Notes under the pieces: model-generated
Told to the model about the DNA's origin: nothing
Database searches by the model: none
The model's input: only the letters and a program-made list of their open reading frames with translations
Assembly (NCBI GenBank): GCA_024691305.1
Contig: JAILNS010000015.1
Span: forward strand, 186,001 to 250,000
DNA length: 64,000 nt
Direction of reading: 5' to 3'
Source: Lachnospiraceae bacterium
GTDB lineage: Bacteria; Bacillota; Clostridia; Lachnospirales; Lachnospiraceae
In this document: in pieces, positions 1 through 8,427 of the stretch
Position numbering within the stretch: position 1 is the first letter of the stretch
Layout: the number at the start of each line of letters is the position of its first letter
Program-made: the position numbers and the translations under genes

Positions 1-1
1 T

Positions 2-55
2 ACCGATGAAGATATCGCTGCATCCGTAGCAAAACTTCCCAAGGTAGAGGGCTGA
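2..55 (+). CDS. C-terminal end of an unidentified protein (partial)
   Basis: An open frame enters from the left edge and stops at the TGA at 53-55. The last 17 residues read TDEDIAASVAKLPKVEG. This is too short for a family call. It lies upstream of the NUDIX gene and leuCD on the same strand. No terminator with a T-run follows it; only the inverted repeat at 97-135 lies between it and the next gene. Confidence 0.45.
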   Translation, partial: TDEDIAASVAKLPKVEG

Positions 56-96
56 TACGATTCCTGTGCCGGGATTAATGTAATGATATAGACCAA

Positions 97-135
97 AATA
101 AGCCTCTTGTGCTAACATTGCATGAGAGGCTTATT
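97..135 (+). promoter_or_regulatory. Hairpin that encloses the ribosome binding site of the NUDIX gene
   Basis: The arms AATAAGCCTCT (97-107) and AGAGGCTTATT (125-135) are perfectly complementary over 11 bp. Further G-U and A-U pairs are possible inward. The right arm contains the GAGAGG ribosome binding site (124-129), and the ATG follows at 138. No T-run follows on the plus strand, so it is not a typical terminator for upstream transcription. Translational control is an inference. Confidence 0.6.
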
Positions 136-137
136 CT

Positions 138-608
138 ATGAAAAATACTACTCTGATATATCTGAAAAAAGAAAATAAATATCTGATGATGTTTCGTAAC
201 AAAAAAGATGACGATCCGAATATGGGTAAATGGATAGGGGTCGGAGGCAGGATAGAAGAAGGCGAGACACCCAAAGAGTGTGCCATGCGTGAAATTTATG
301 AGGAAACCGGGCTGGTTCCATACAGTATCACGTTTCGAGGCATCGTTTTTTTTATTAACACATTATATGAAACCGAGTATATGTTCTTATATACATCGGA
401 TGACCTGGATCCTGAAGCGACAGGCGATAAGTTTGACTGTGATGAAGGTACTCTTGAATGGGTTGACCTTAATAAGATCGATGAGATAAATCTCTGGGAG
501 GGCGACAGATTTTTTCTCAAACTTCTTGAAGACGGAGCACCTCCGTTTTTTATGACTCTTAAGTATGAAGGCGATAAGCTTACGGATCATGATTATACAT
601 TTATCTAA
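138..608 (+). CDS. NUDIX hydrolase, MutT/8-oxo-dGTP diphosphatase type
   Basis: Predicted cytoplasmic pyrophosphohydrolase that cleaves nucleoside diphosphates linked to another moiety. The protein is 156 residues, a normal length for a single NUDIX domain. The NUDIX box is intact, with the GGRIEEGE segment followed by REIYEETGL (about residues 36-58). It carries the Glu residues that bind the divalent metal. The N-terminal strand 'TTLIYLKKENKYLMMFRNKK' resembles the MutT subfamily that sanitises oxidised nucleotides, but substrate cannot be read from sequence. The ATG at 138 is chosen because GAGAGG lies 8 bases upstream, although it sits inside a hairpin. It stands alone between the partial upstream gene and leuC. 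Confidence 0.85.
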   Translation: MKNTTLIYLKKENKYLMMFRNKKDDDPNMGKWIGVGGRIEEGETPKECAMREIYEETGLVPYSITFRGIVFFINTLYETEYMFLYTSDDLDPEATGDKFDCDEGTLEWVDLNKIDEINLWEGDRFFLKLLEDGAPPFFMTLKYEGDKLTDHDYTFI

Positions 609-657
609 AATAAAAAGATAATTGATCCGTGTCTTCTTTATGCAGATGAATATTTAT

Positions 658-666
658 GATATACTT
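658..666 (+). promoter_or_regulatory. Probable extended -10 promoter for leuCD
   Basis: TATACT at 661-666 is preceded by TG at 658-659, giving the extended -10 form TGnTATACT. The -35 region (about 638-643, TTTATG) is weak, as expected for extended -10 promoters. The leuC start lies 48 bases downstream. The leader is too short for a T-box or leader-peptide attenuator. Confidence 0.4.
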
Positions 667-713
667 AAACAGTTTGAAATACTACAGTCGGTAATTTAAG
701 AGGAATTATAATT

Positions 714-1973
714 ATGGGAATGACTATGACTCAGAAGATCCTCGCTGCACATGCCCATTTGGACAGTGTAGCAGCCGGTGATCTTATAGAAGCGGATCTT
801 GATCTTGTACTCGGAAATGATATCACGAGTCCTGTTGCGATCAAGGAAATGGACAAGATGAAAGTTGACGGTGTGTTTGATAAGGACAAGATCGCACTCG
901 TTCCCGATCATTTTGTGCCCAATAAGGATATCAAATCCGCAGAACATTGCAAATGTGTAAGGGATTTCGCAATCAAAAACGATATAACGAATTATTTTGA
1001 AGTAGGCAAAATGGGTATAGAACATGCTCTTTTGCCCGAAAAAGGACTTACAGTTGCTGGCGATGTGATCATAGGAGCGGATTCACATACCTGTACTTAC
1101 GGAGCTTTGGGAGCATTTTCTACAGGCGTCGGATCTACGGATATGGCTGCCGGTATGGCCACAGGTAAGGCTTGGTTTAAAGTTCCCGGGGCTATCAGAT
1201 TTAATATAGTCGGAGAAAAGGCACCTTATATAAGCGGAAAAGATGTCATACTGCATATAATCGGAATGATCGGTGTTGACGGTGCTTTATATAAATCCAT
1301 GGAATTTACCGGTGACGGGATAAAGAATCTTACCATGGATGACAGATTCACGATCGCCAATATGGCTATAGAAGCAGGTGGAAAAAACGGTATATTCCCT
1401 GTAGATGACGAGGCTCTTAAGTATATGAAGGAACACTCAACGAAGACTCCTGTCATATATGAAGCCGACTCCGATGCAGTCTATGATGCGGAATATACCA
1501 TAGATCTTGGTAAACTCCGTCCTACAGTTGCTTTTCCTCATTTACCGGAGAATACCAGAACCATAGATGAGGTCGGAGAGGTTAAGATCGATCAGGTAGT
1601 TATAGGATCGTGCACAAACGGACGCATGGATGATATGCGTATAGCTGCTGATATACTTAAAGGAAGAAAAGTTGCTGACGGTATCAGATGTATAGTAATA
1701 CCCGCCACCCAGCAGATATATTTGGACTGTATCAAAGAGGGACTGCTTACCATATTCGTTGAAGCAGGAGCGGTCGTATCCACGCCAACGTGTGGACCGT
1801 GCCTTGGTGGATATATGGGTGTCATGGCAGCCGGTGAAAGATGTGTGTCCACTACAAACCGTAATTTTGTCGGACGAATGGGACATGTTGAATCGGAAGT
1901 TTATCTGGCAAGTCCGGCAGTTGCTGCTGCCAGTGCCGTTACGGGATATATTTCATCACCCGAAGCTTTATAA
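714..1973 (+). CDS. leuC: 3-isopropylmalate dehydratase large subunit
   Basis: Large subunit of isopropylmalate isomerase, which converts 2-isopropylmalate to 3-isopropylmalate in leucine synthesis. It carries a [4Fe-4S] cluster. The 419-residue length matches the short bacterial/archaeal-type (LeuC2/HacA-like) subfamily rather than the roughly 465-residue enterobacterial form. The cluster cysteines are visible in [13 protein letters not shown] (about residue 300) and [10 protein letters not shown] (about residues 360-363). [14 protein letters not shown] is the typical aconitase-fold substrate loop. It starts with [14 protein letters not shown], the usual N-terminus in this group. leuD follows after 12 bases, so the two subunits are co-expressed. 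leuB lies about 57 kb away at 59286. Confidence 0.96.
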   Translation: MGMTMTQKILAAHAHLDSVAAGDLIEADLDLVLGNDITSPVAIKEMDKMKVDGVFDKDKIALVPDHFVPNKDIKSAEHCKCVRDFAIKNDITNYFEVGKMGIEHALLPEKGLTVAGDVIIGADSHTCTYGALGAFSTGVGSTDMAAGMATGKAWFKVPGAIRFNIVGEKAPYISGKDVILHIIGMIGVDGALYKSMEFTGDGIKNLTMDDRFTIANMAIEAGGKNGIFPVDDEALKYMKEHSTKTPVIYEADSDAVYDAEYTIDLGKLRPTVAFPHLPENTRTIDEVGEVKIDQVVIGSCTNGRMDDMRIAADILKGRKVADGIRCIVIPATQQIYLDCIKEGLLTIFVEAGAVVSTPTCGPCLGGYMGVMAAGERCVSTTNRNFVGRMGHVESEVYLASPAVAAASAVTGYISSPEAL

Positions 1974-1985
1974 GAGGATAAGATC

Positions 1986-2474
1986 ATGGAAAATGCAAAA
2001 GGCAGAGTTTTTAAATACGGAGACAATGTGGACACAGATGTAATAATACCTGCAAGATATCTTAATTCATCGGATCCTGCAGATCTGGCTACACATTGTA
2101 TGGAAGATATAGATAAAACTTTTATCGAAAGAGTAAAAAAAGGCGATATCATTGTAGCAACCAAGAACTTCGGCTGCGGTTCATCCAGGGAGCATGCGCC
2201 TATCGCCATCAAGGCTGCAGGAGTAAGCTGTGTGATAGCCGAAACATTTGCACGGATTTTTTACAGGAATTCCATAAATATAGGTCTTCCGATCATAGAA
2301 TGTGAGCAGGCAAGCAAGGAAATAGCCGAAGGTGACGAGGTCGAAGTGGATTTTGACAGCGGGATCATCACCGATATTACCACGGGGAAGACATACAAGG
2401 GACAGGCATTCCCGGCGTTTATGCAGGGACTTATAGATGCGGGTGGTCTGGTAAATTATATAAACAATAAATAA
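1986..2474 (+). CDS. leuD: 3-isopropylmalate dehydratase small subunit
   Basis: Small subunit of isopropylmalate isomerase and partner of LeuC. It supplies the swivelling domain that closes the active site. It has 162 residues, typical of the short subfamily. Diagnostic segments are [15 protein letters not shown] near the N-terminus, [12 protein letters not shown] (about residues 61-72) and [27 protein letters not shown] precedes the ATG. Spacing and orientation show an operon with leuC. The next gene begins 26 bases downstream and may be co-transcribed. Confidence 0.96.
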   Translation: MENAKGRVFKYGDNVDTDVIIPARYLNSSDPADLATHCMEDIDKTFIERVKKGDIIVATKNFGCGSSREHAPIAIKAAGVSCVIAETFARIFYRNSINIGLPIIECEQASKEIAEGDEVEVDFDSGIITDITTGKTYKGQAFPAFMQGLIDAGGLVNYINNK

Positions 2475-2500
2475 TTAGGATAATAAATTAAAAGAAGATC

Positions 2501-3700
2501 ATGAGTTCGGTAATTGTTTTTATTATAATCGCATTACTTATCAAAAAAGGACTGTCAGACAGTCACGGTTTTTCCGATATCGGTAAGATTTTGGGAACGG
2601 TAGCTGCCATAGCTTTTGTCGTGTCTCTTTTTGCAAATCCTCTGATACTGGTCCTTCTGGGTGTCGGTGTTATCGCAGGTGTGATCGCACTAGTCAATAA
2701 ACTGTCCGGAACACAGCACAGTGAGATTTCAAGGGCTCATACCGAAGAGTTTCAGCAGATGTATCAGGAAGTATACGAGATGGAACTCAAGAAGTTTAAA
2801 TCTCAGCACGGTGCTGACTATGAACGTGCCAACATGACTGAGAAGAGGGCCAGGGATCTTGAAGATGAGAGAAAGGCAAGAGAGAGCGCAGCCAGATTCG
2901 TAAATGAACAGGTTCGGAAAAAATACGGAGACGCTGCGGCGAATGCAGTCGCTACAGGTACTGCGGCAGCAGATTCTCTTATAAACCAGGTCAATCAAAA
3001 CGGTCCCTCTAACGGATATTCAGCAAGAGTTACCAATGACGGTAAGGTATATGTTCAGACCCCGGGTAATTCTTCTGCCAAAAAGAAGAATACCGCTAAT
3101 ATCATTAAGAGTAAGATCCTTCCCAAGGCGCAGGGACGAAGGTCAAAGATAGTCAATAAGTTTAACGAACAGTATAATCTGTATCTTACCGATGAACAGG
3201 TTGGCAGGATCGTTGCGGCTTCTTATATGTCTAATGCCTGGAAACAGGAAGTTGAAGCCATGTATACCAAATACGATTCAGTTTACCAGTGGCTTGTTGG
3301 TGATACTGCATATTTGCGTGCATATCTTCGGGCTTTTCCCGTTCAGGAAGTATCAAGTGATTTTGACCAGCAGATCAAGATAGTAACCGATTCATTTGAA
3401 GAGATATTTGAATACTCGGACTCGATAGCGGGCATTAGTCTTGAGAGACGTATCGAGATGATAAACTCCAAGTTTTTGACTAACTTTGATGATATTACCT
3501 ATATGATCGCATACAGATATCTTGAGTCTTTGGGATTTCATCATGAACTTGAAAAGACACAGCTTAACCGCATAGACGGTACCTTTGATGACCTTGTTGC
3601 AAAATATGATAAGATGTCTACCGAAGAAGTTGACGAGGCTCTTTCGCAGGTTGCGGGAGTTTCGGCAGGTTCGGCAGGTTCCGGCGGCGGTGAGAAATGA
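2501..3700 (+). CDS. Membrane-anchored coiled-coil protein of unknown function
   Basis: I do not recognise a family. The 399 residues begin with a hydrophobic segment (about residues 3-17), a short polar stretch and a second hydrophobic hairpin (about residues 28-66), so the N-terminus is membrane-inserted. Residues 75-135 are charged and Glu/Lys-rich with coiled-coil character. An Ala/Asn-rich low-complexity stretch follows, then a largely helical domain from about 195 to 380. The C-terminus is Gly/Ser-rich (SAGSAGSGGGEK). There is no catalytic motif that I can identify. It follows leuD by 26 bases and is closed by the hairpin at 3739-3775, which suggests it is the last gene of the leuCD transcript. 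Any link to leucine synthesis would be incidental. Confidence 0.7.
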   Translation: MSSVIVFIIIALLIKKGLSDSHGFSDIGKILGTVAAIAFVVSLFANPLILVLLGVGVIAGVIALVNKLSGTQHSEISRAHTEEFQQMYQEVYEMELKKFKSQHGADYERANMTEKRARDLEDERKARESAARFVNEQVRKKYGDAAANAVATGTAAADSLINQVNQNGPSNGYSARVTNDGKVYVQTPGNSSAKKKNTANIIKSKILPKAQGRRSKIVNKFNEQYNLYLTDEQVGRIVAASYMSNAWKQEVEAMYTKYDSVYQWLVGDTAYLRAYLRAFPVQEVSSDFDQQIKIVTDSFEEIFEYSDSIAGISLERRIEMINSKFLTNFDDITYMIAYRYLESLGFHHELEKTQLNRIDGTFDDLVAKYDKMSTEEVDEALSQVAGVSAGSAGSGGGEK

Positions 3701-3738
3701 GTGTGTATTCATTGAATATATGATTTAGTAAGATACTG

Positions 3739-3780
3739 CGATCTGTGACATTACTTATGTATGTTTCACAGATCGTTGTT
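3739..3780 (+). terminator. Hairpin between the leuCD unit and the xylan operon
   Basis: CGATCTGTGA (3739-3748) and TCACAGATCG (3766-3775) form a perfect 10-bp stem with a 17-base loop, followed by TTGTT. The T-run is weak and the loop is large, so partial termination or an operator-like role is also possible. The first enzyme gene of the xylan operon starts at 3799. Confidence 0.55.
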
Positions 3781-3798
3781 CTATAGGGGGTTATTGAT

Positions 3799-4941
3799 AT
3801 GAAAGGAAGCTATTATACCAAAAGATATTCCAATTCATTTGAAAGGATAGGTATCGATGAAGGTACGGTCCTTAAAAGACTGGATTCTATTTTCGATACT
3901 CTTTTTTACGGATCGGAAGATGAGAGGATATATCATCCTGTCGGAGAAGATATGGGATATATGGAAGATACCGGAAACATTGATGCACGCACCGAAGGAA
4001 TGTCATACGGAATGATGTTTTGCGTGCAGATGGATAAGCAGGAAGAGTTTGACTGTATCTGGAAATGGTCTAAAACCTATATGTATATGGATGAAGGAAC
4101 GGGGGCAGGATATTTTGCCTGGAGTGTTGATCCTTCCGGAGTAAAAAACGCATACGGACCTGCACCGGACGGTGAAGAATTTTTTGCAATGGCTCTCATC
4201 TTAGCTTCGCACAGATGGGGTGACAAAGAAGGTATATTTAATTATTCGCATGAAGCAAAAGAACTGCTTCATACGATGATCCATAAAGAAGATGAGCCCG
4301 GTAACGGAAGGAATATGTGGGATCTTGGTAATGGGCTTATAAGATTTATCCCGGAAGTCGATTTTACGGATCCCTCCTATCATCTGCCTCATTTTTATGA
4401 GCTTTTTTCTGAAAACTGTTATCCCGAGGACTCTGCTTTTTACAAAAAAGCAGCGAATGCAAGCAGAGAGTATCTTCATCTTGCCTGTGATGAAAAGACC
4501 GGGATGAGTCCCGAGTATTCGCATTATGACGGAAGCCCGTATCTTCCGAGAGAGCCCTTCGGACGCCATGACTGGTTTTATTCCGATGCTTACAGGACGA
4601 TCCCGAACATGGTCATCGATCAGATATGGTTTGGGACGGATGAATGGCAAAAGGATAATATATATAAGCTTCAGAAATTTCTGGATGGTAAAATAAGTGC
4701 GGATCATGGAGAGGTCTACCTTACAGACGGTACTAAGATAGAGGGAACGGATGCACTTCATCCGGTGGGATTGCTTGCTTCTGTTGCGGAGGGAAGTGCT
4801 GTGACAGACGGTGAACTTTCCGATAAATATCTTAAACTGATATGGGATATGCCGCTTCGAACCGGAGTCAGAAGGTATTATGATAACTGCCTGTATTTCT
4901 TTGCTTTTCTGGCTCTTTCCGGACGATACAGAATATATTAG
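3799..4941 (+). CDS. GH8 reducing-end xylose-releasing exo-oligoxylanase (Rex)
   Basis: Predicted to remove single xylose units from the reducing end of xylo-oligosaccharides. The 380-residue length fits Rex enzymes of glycoside hydrolase family 8 (about 388 in Bacillus halodurans). Glu66 in DARTEGMSYGMM corresponds to the general acid. Asp263 in WFYSDAYRTIPNM lies where the Rex catalytic base is found. No signal peptide or membrane segment is present, so it should act in the cytoplasm on imported oligomers. The RBS is GGGGG, 9 bases before the ATG. It is the first gene of an operon with GH5 and GH10 enzymes, which supports a xylan role over cellulase or chitosanase activity, also known in GH8. 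Confidence 0.88.
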   Translation: MKGSYYTKRYSNSFERIGIDEGTVLKRLDSIFDTLFYGSEDERIYHPVGEDMGYMEDTGNIDARTEGMSYGMMFCVQMDKQEEFDCIWKWSKTYMYMDEGTGAGYFAWSVDPSGVKNAYGPAPDGEEFFAMALILASHRWGDKEGIFNYSHEAKELLHTMIHKEDEPGNGRNMWDLGNGLIRFIPEVDFTDPSYHLPHFYELFSENCYPEDSAFYKKAANASREYLHLACDEKTGMSPEYSHYDGSPYLPREPFGRHDWFYSDAYRTIPNMVIDQIWFGTDEWQKDNIYKLQKFLDGKISADHGEVYLTDGTKIEGTDALHPVGLLASVAEGSAVTDGELSDKYLKLIWDMPLRTGVRRYYDNCLYFFAFLALSGRYRIY

Positions 4942-4959
4942 ATCATGAGGTGAATGATT

Positions 4960-6456
4960 ATGGTTTCGCTCAAAAATATACGAAATAATACAAAACCCAA
5001 TAAAAATATGAATCTGTCAGGTATCATAGCAATGTTATTAAGCATATCTTTAGCGCTTAGCCTGTGCGGATGCGGATCTAAAACCAGTGAGCCTGCTGAG
5101 ACGGTAACTGAGGCCGAAAACTTCGGTGAAGAACCGGCCGAGGATTTACAGGATACCGCAGAGGAAACCAAAGATAAGGCCGAGGTTTCGGAAAATACAG
5201 CAGAAACAGCAACGGATACGGCAGAAGTTTCCGAAGACGTGGCAGAAAGCGCAACAGATAAGGCAGAGAATACCGAAGATGTAGCTGAAAATGTGGATAA
5301 TGCAGGTACAAACTATACATTATCAGATGGGATATCAATCCCCGAACTTACGATAAATGATCTGGACGTACCCAAGGGAAGCGCATTTGACCGTGTTTAT
5401 TCAATGGGGGTCGGATTTAATCTGGGAAATACTTTTGATGCCTATAATGACGGGGGTTTCTCTGACGAAATGGCCATCGAAGAGTATTGGCAGCATACAT
5501 ATACTACTCAGGAAATGATCAAAGATATACATGAACTTGGTTTTGACACGATAAGGATACCTGTATCTTGGCATAATCATGTCGATGATGATCTTAATAT
5601 ATCCGCACAGTGGCTTGACAGGGTAAATGAAGTCGTTGACTGGGCATTGGATGAGGGAATGTATGTGATCATCAATATTCATCACGATAATCATCAGGAA
5701 GCGGGAGGGTTTTATCCCGATTCCGCACATATGGATCAGTCCAAAAGATATATAACACGTATATGGGAACAACTATCGGCAAGATTTATAAATTATGACT
5801 ATCATCTGATCTTTGAATCTATGAATGAACCAAGACTGGTAGGCCATGAAAACGAGTGGTGGATAAATAAAGCCAATAAAGATTGTCAGGATTCGATAGA
5901 ATGTATAAATGAACTCAACCAGATATTTGTTGATACCGTTCGGGCTTCAGGAGGAAATAATACATCCAGATATCTTATGTGTCCGGGATATTGTGCTTCG
6001 GTAGACGGTGCGATCAACCCGGGATTCAAGCTTCCGATAGATCCCGAAGAACCTGAGGTCTCATATGCGGATGGTCATATACTGGTTTCCATACATGCAT
6101 ATACACCTTATTCTTTTGCTTTGGAGTACCCCGGTGTAGATAATTTTGATCAGACATCCACGAACAGTACCCGTGATCTTGACAGTTTCATGAATTCTCT
6201 TTATACGACTTTTATCAAAAACGGGATTCCTGTCGTGATCGGTGAGTTTGGCTGCAGGGATAAAAACGGTAATCTTCAGGACAGAGTGAATTTTACTTCC
6301 TATTATGTACGTATGGCCAGGGCCAGAGGCATGGCATGTCTGTGGTGGGATAATAATGCATTTAGCGGTGACGGAGAATTGTTTGGCATATATAACAGGA
6401 AGGATCCCGATAAATCCAATTACGATATGCTCGCTGCTTTGATGGCTTATAAATAA
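4960..6456 (+). CDS. GH5 endo-beta-glucanase/xyloglucanase lipoprotein (probably subfamily GH5_4)
   Basis: Extracellular endo-acting beta-glycanase tethered to the membrane as a lipoprotein. The start at 4960 is preferred because AGGTGA lies 6 bases upstream; an in-frame ATG at 4954 is too close to it. Residues 18-38 form a signal peptide ending in LSLCGCGSK, with Cys38 as the likely lipidation site. Residues 40-118 are a Thr/Glu/Ala-rich linker with repeated 'AEVSE', 'TDTAE' and 'EDVAE' units. The TIM barrel follows: GVGFNLGNTFDA, TIRIPVSWH, IINIHHDN, then ESMNEP with acid/base Glu290 and VIGEFGC with nucleophile Glu429. GH5_4 covers cellulase, lichenase and xyloglucanase, so the exact substrate is open. 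It lies 18 bases after the GH8 stop and 9 before GH10. Confidence 0.88.
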   Translation: MVSLKNIRNNTKPNKNMNLSGIIAMLLSISLALSLCGCGSKTSEPAETVTEAENFGEEPAEDLQDTAEETKDKAEVSENTAETATDTAEVSEDVAESATDKAENTEDVAENVDNAGTNYTLSDGISIPELTINDLDVPKGSAFDRVYSMGVGFNLGNTFDAYNDGGFSDEMAIEEYWQHTYTTQEMIKDIHELGFDTIRIPVSWHNHVDDDLNISAQWLDRVNEVVDWALDEGMYVIINIHHDNHQEAGGFYPDSAHMDQSKRYITRIWEQLSARFINYDYHLIFESMNEPRLVGHENEWWINKANKDCQDSIECINELNQIFVDTVRASGGNNTSRYLMCPGYCASVDGAINPGFKLPIDPEEPEVSYADGHILVSIHAYTPYSFALEYPGVDNFDQTSTNSTRDLDSFMNSLYTTFIKNGIPVVIGEFGCRDKNGNLQDRVNFTSYYVRMARARGMACLWWDNNAFSGDGELFGIYNRKDPDKSNYDMLAALMAYK

Positions 6457-6465
6457 GAGGAAAAT

Positions 6466-8397
6466 ATGAAAAGAAATCGTTGTAAAAGATATTTAACTGT
6501 TATAGCTGTAATGATACTCTTTTTAACTTCCGTATCCGGACAGTTTATGTATGCAGACGCAGTAACTGAGTATTCTGATACGTCCGGTTATTCGAGTTTA
6601 AAGGAACTGTATTCCGACAGGTTTAAGGTTGGCGTTTCGGTGCAGGCAATAGATCACTGGAATGATCCTACTGCAGAGATCGGAAATCCCGATAAGGAGA
6701 AGCTGATAGAAGGAATGTTTAATTCCATTACATTTGGTAATGAGTTTAAACCCGCTTATAATTTTGACCCGGGATCGGATACTCTTTTTAAGGTGGATCC
6801 TGCTGCCGAGGAGCTGCTTGATTATGCCAAAGATCATGGGATTCCGGTCAGAGGCCATGTGCTTGTATGGCATTCACAGGTTGATCCCGCCATTTTTGCC
6901 AGAGATTTTAAGGCGACATCAGGCGGTAAAAGAACTGATGATTATGATGCGGTCTTGGATAAAGATTGTCTGGTAGGAAGAGATGAACTGATAAACAGGC
7001 TTCGGACATATATTTACGGCGTTATTGAGTATACCTATGCAAACGGATACGGCGATGTCATATATGCGTGGGATGTAGTAAATGAGGCAACTGATGAGGG
7101 TGAAGCTGACGGCCTTAGAAACAGTTACTGGAAGCAGATCATCGGTCCGGAGTATCTTTATTACAGTTTTCTTTTTGCCAGGGAAGCATGTGTTAAGTAT
7201 TCCGGAGAATACGGAGGTAACATTCCGGAACTGTTTTATAACGACTATAACGAATGGTATCCTTCACGCATCGAAACCATCTGCCGTTTTCTTAAGGAAG
7301 ATAAGTTTAACGATTCCGGATCTTTGATAAAAAGCGATGTTATTGATGAAAACGGAGATGGAACGATCGTGGGCGACGGACTTATCGACGGGATAGGCAT
7401 GCAGGGGCATTTGGATTGTACACAAAATATAGATAATTATGTCGAAGCTCTCAGAGCTTATGACGAGGTTGTTCCGAATATTCATATCACTGAGCTGGAT
7501 GTGGGTATTACAGGCTCGGGTCCTGCTGCATATTATAAACAGGCAGAGTTTTATTATGATTTTTTTAAGGCTCTTATAGAGGAAAAGGATAACGGTGTCG
7601 GATTAAATTGCGTTACATTCTGGGGACTTACAGATGACGCATCCTGGAGACAGGGCGCGGATCCATTGCTGTTTAACGCCGACCTGTCAAGGAAATCCTG
7701 TTTTGATGCAGTGGTCATGGCGGGAAGAGGAGAAGAGTTTTCCGTTGATAAAGAAGAAGCCTTAAAACAAACCGGAGATCTTGTCATAGATTTTGAACCT
7801 GTCGATGACAAACTGGCTATAGTCAAAGTACTTGGATTTAAGTCAAGGGGAACCGGGCACCAGGCAAATCTTATGCTTGTTAATATCGATAATCATACAG
7901 AAGGTGCTGATCCCGGATATTGTCTTAAAGTATCCCGGAAAGAACAGGATGCGAGCGTAAAACTTGATATTTCTCGTTTTATCGGTGAAGATATCAGGGT
8001 TGAAGCCTATGTTAAAACTTCCGGTAATGCCGTTTATCAGGGTATAAGCGGGGATGACTTTGATAATAGATCGGATCCTGTAAAACTTGAAGATACGGAT
8101 GCATCCGGATCCGGCTGGATACATACGGAAGAAGTTTTTTATGTGCCCGGTGAATGGAACAGTGCCGAAATATACTGGGAGACCGATGACAGTGAAGATA
8201 TATATATAGATGATGTCTCTGTAAAGATCCTTGCGGATGATGATCCGGACAAAGGAAACGATCCAAGGAAATGGGCAAAAGAAATAATTGATGATCTTTC
8301 CGGTGGGAATGTTGTGTCATCCCCGGATGAAGCTTCGGAAGAGCTGAATTCCGTATGGGAAAAGATAACGAGCTTTTTTAAGAATATTTTCGGATAA
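6466..8397 (+). CDS. Secreted GH10 endo-1,4-beta-xylanase with C-terminal carbohydrate-binding domain
   Basis: Cuts internal beta-1,4 linkages of xylan outside the cell. Residues 1-31 are a signal peptide (basic start, hydrophobic core, cleavage near MYADA). The catalytic domain spans about residues 42-420, with GNEFKPAY, HVLVWHSQ, WDVVNEATD (acid/base Glu207) and ITELDVGI (nucleophile Glu343). Residues about 435-585 form a beta-sandwich of the CBM4/9/22 type, ending in the typical 'IYIDDVSVKIL' strand. A helical, partly amphipathic tail closes the 643-residue protein (SVWEKITSFFKNIFG) instead of a sortase or S-layer anchor. The RBS is AGAGGAAAAT before the ATG. It is the last gene of the operon and is followed immediately by a palindromic terminator. 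Confidence 0.93.
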   Translation: MKRNRCKRYLTVIAVMILFLTSVSGQFMYADAVTEYSDTSGYSSLKELYSDRFKVGVSVQAIDHWNDPTAEIGNPDKEKLIEGMFNSITFGNEFKPAYNFDPGSDTLFKVDPAAEELLDYAKDHGIPVRGHVLVWHSQVDPAIFARDFKATSGGKRTDDYDAVLDKDCLVGRDELINRLRTYIYGVIEYTYANGYGDVIYAWDVVNEATDEGEADGLRNSYWKQIIGPEYLYYSFLFAREACVKYSGEYGGNIPELFYNDYNEWYPSRIETICRFLKEDKFNDSGSLIKSDVIDENGDGTIVGDGLIDGIGMQGHLDCTQNIDNYVEALRAYDEVVPNIHITELDVGITGSGPAAYYKQAEFYYDFFKALIEEKDNGVGLNCVTFWGLTDDASWRQGADPLLFNADLSRKSCFDAVVMAGRGEEFSVDKEEALKQTGDLVIDFEPVDDKLAIVKVLGFKSRGTGHQANLMLVNIDNHTEGADPGYCLKVSRKEQDASVKLDISRFIGEDIRVEAYVKTSGNAVYQGISGDDFDNRSDPVKLEDTDASGSGWIHTEEVFYVPGEWNSAEIYWETDDSEDIYIDDVSVKILADDDPDKGNDPRKWAKEIIDDLSGGNVVSSPDEASEELNSVWEKITSFFKNIFG

Positions 8398-8401
8398 AAT
8401 A

Positions 8402-8427
8402 AACGGTATGCCTTAAGGCATACCGTT
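8402..8427. terminator. Bidirectional palindromic terminator
   Basis: A 26-base perfect palindrome consists of two 13-base arms meeting at TTAA, with left arm AACGGTATGCCTT. It lies between convergent genes and overlaps the stop codon of the AraC-type regulator. TTATTTG follows on the plus strand and TTATTTTATCC on the minus strand, so it can serve both directions. Confidence 0.75.

Noticed and set aside
609..713. Possible leucine T-box or leader-peptide attenuator upstream of leuC
   Set aside because: The interval is only 105 bases, lacks a Leu-rich short frame and shows no terminator hairpin with a T-run.
4201..4761. 186-codon open frame on the minus strand inside the GH8 gene
   Set aside because: It is fully covered by a well-supported glycosidase gene, has no recognisable motif and reflects codon bias of the plus-strand gene.
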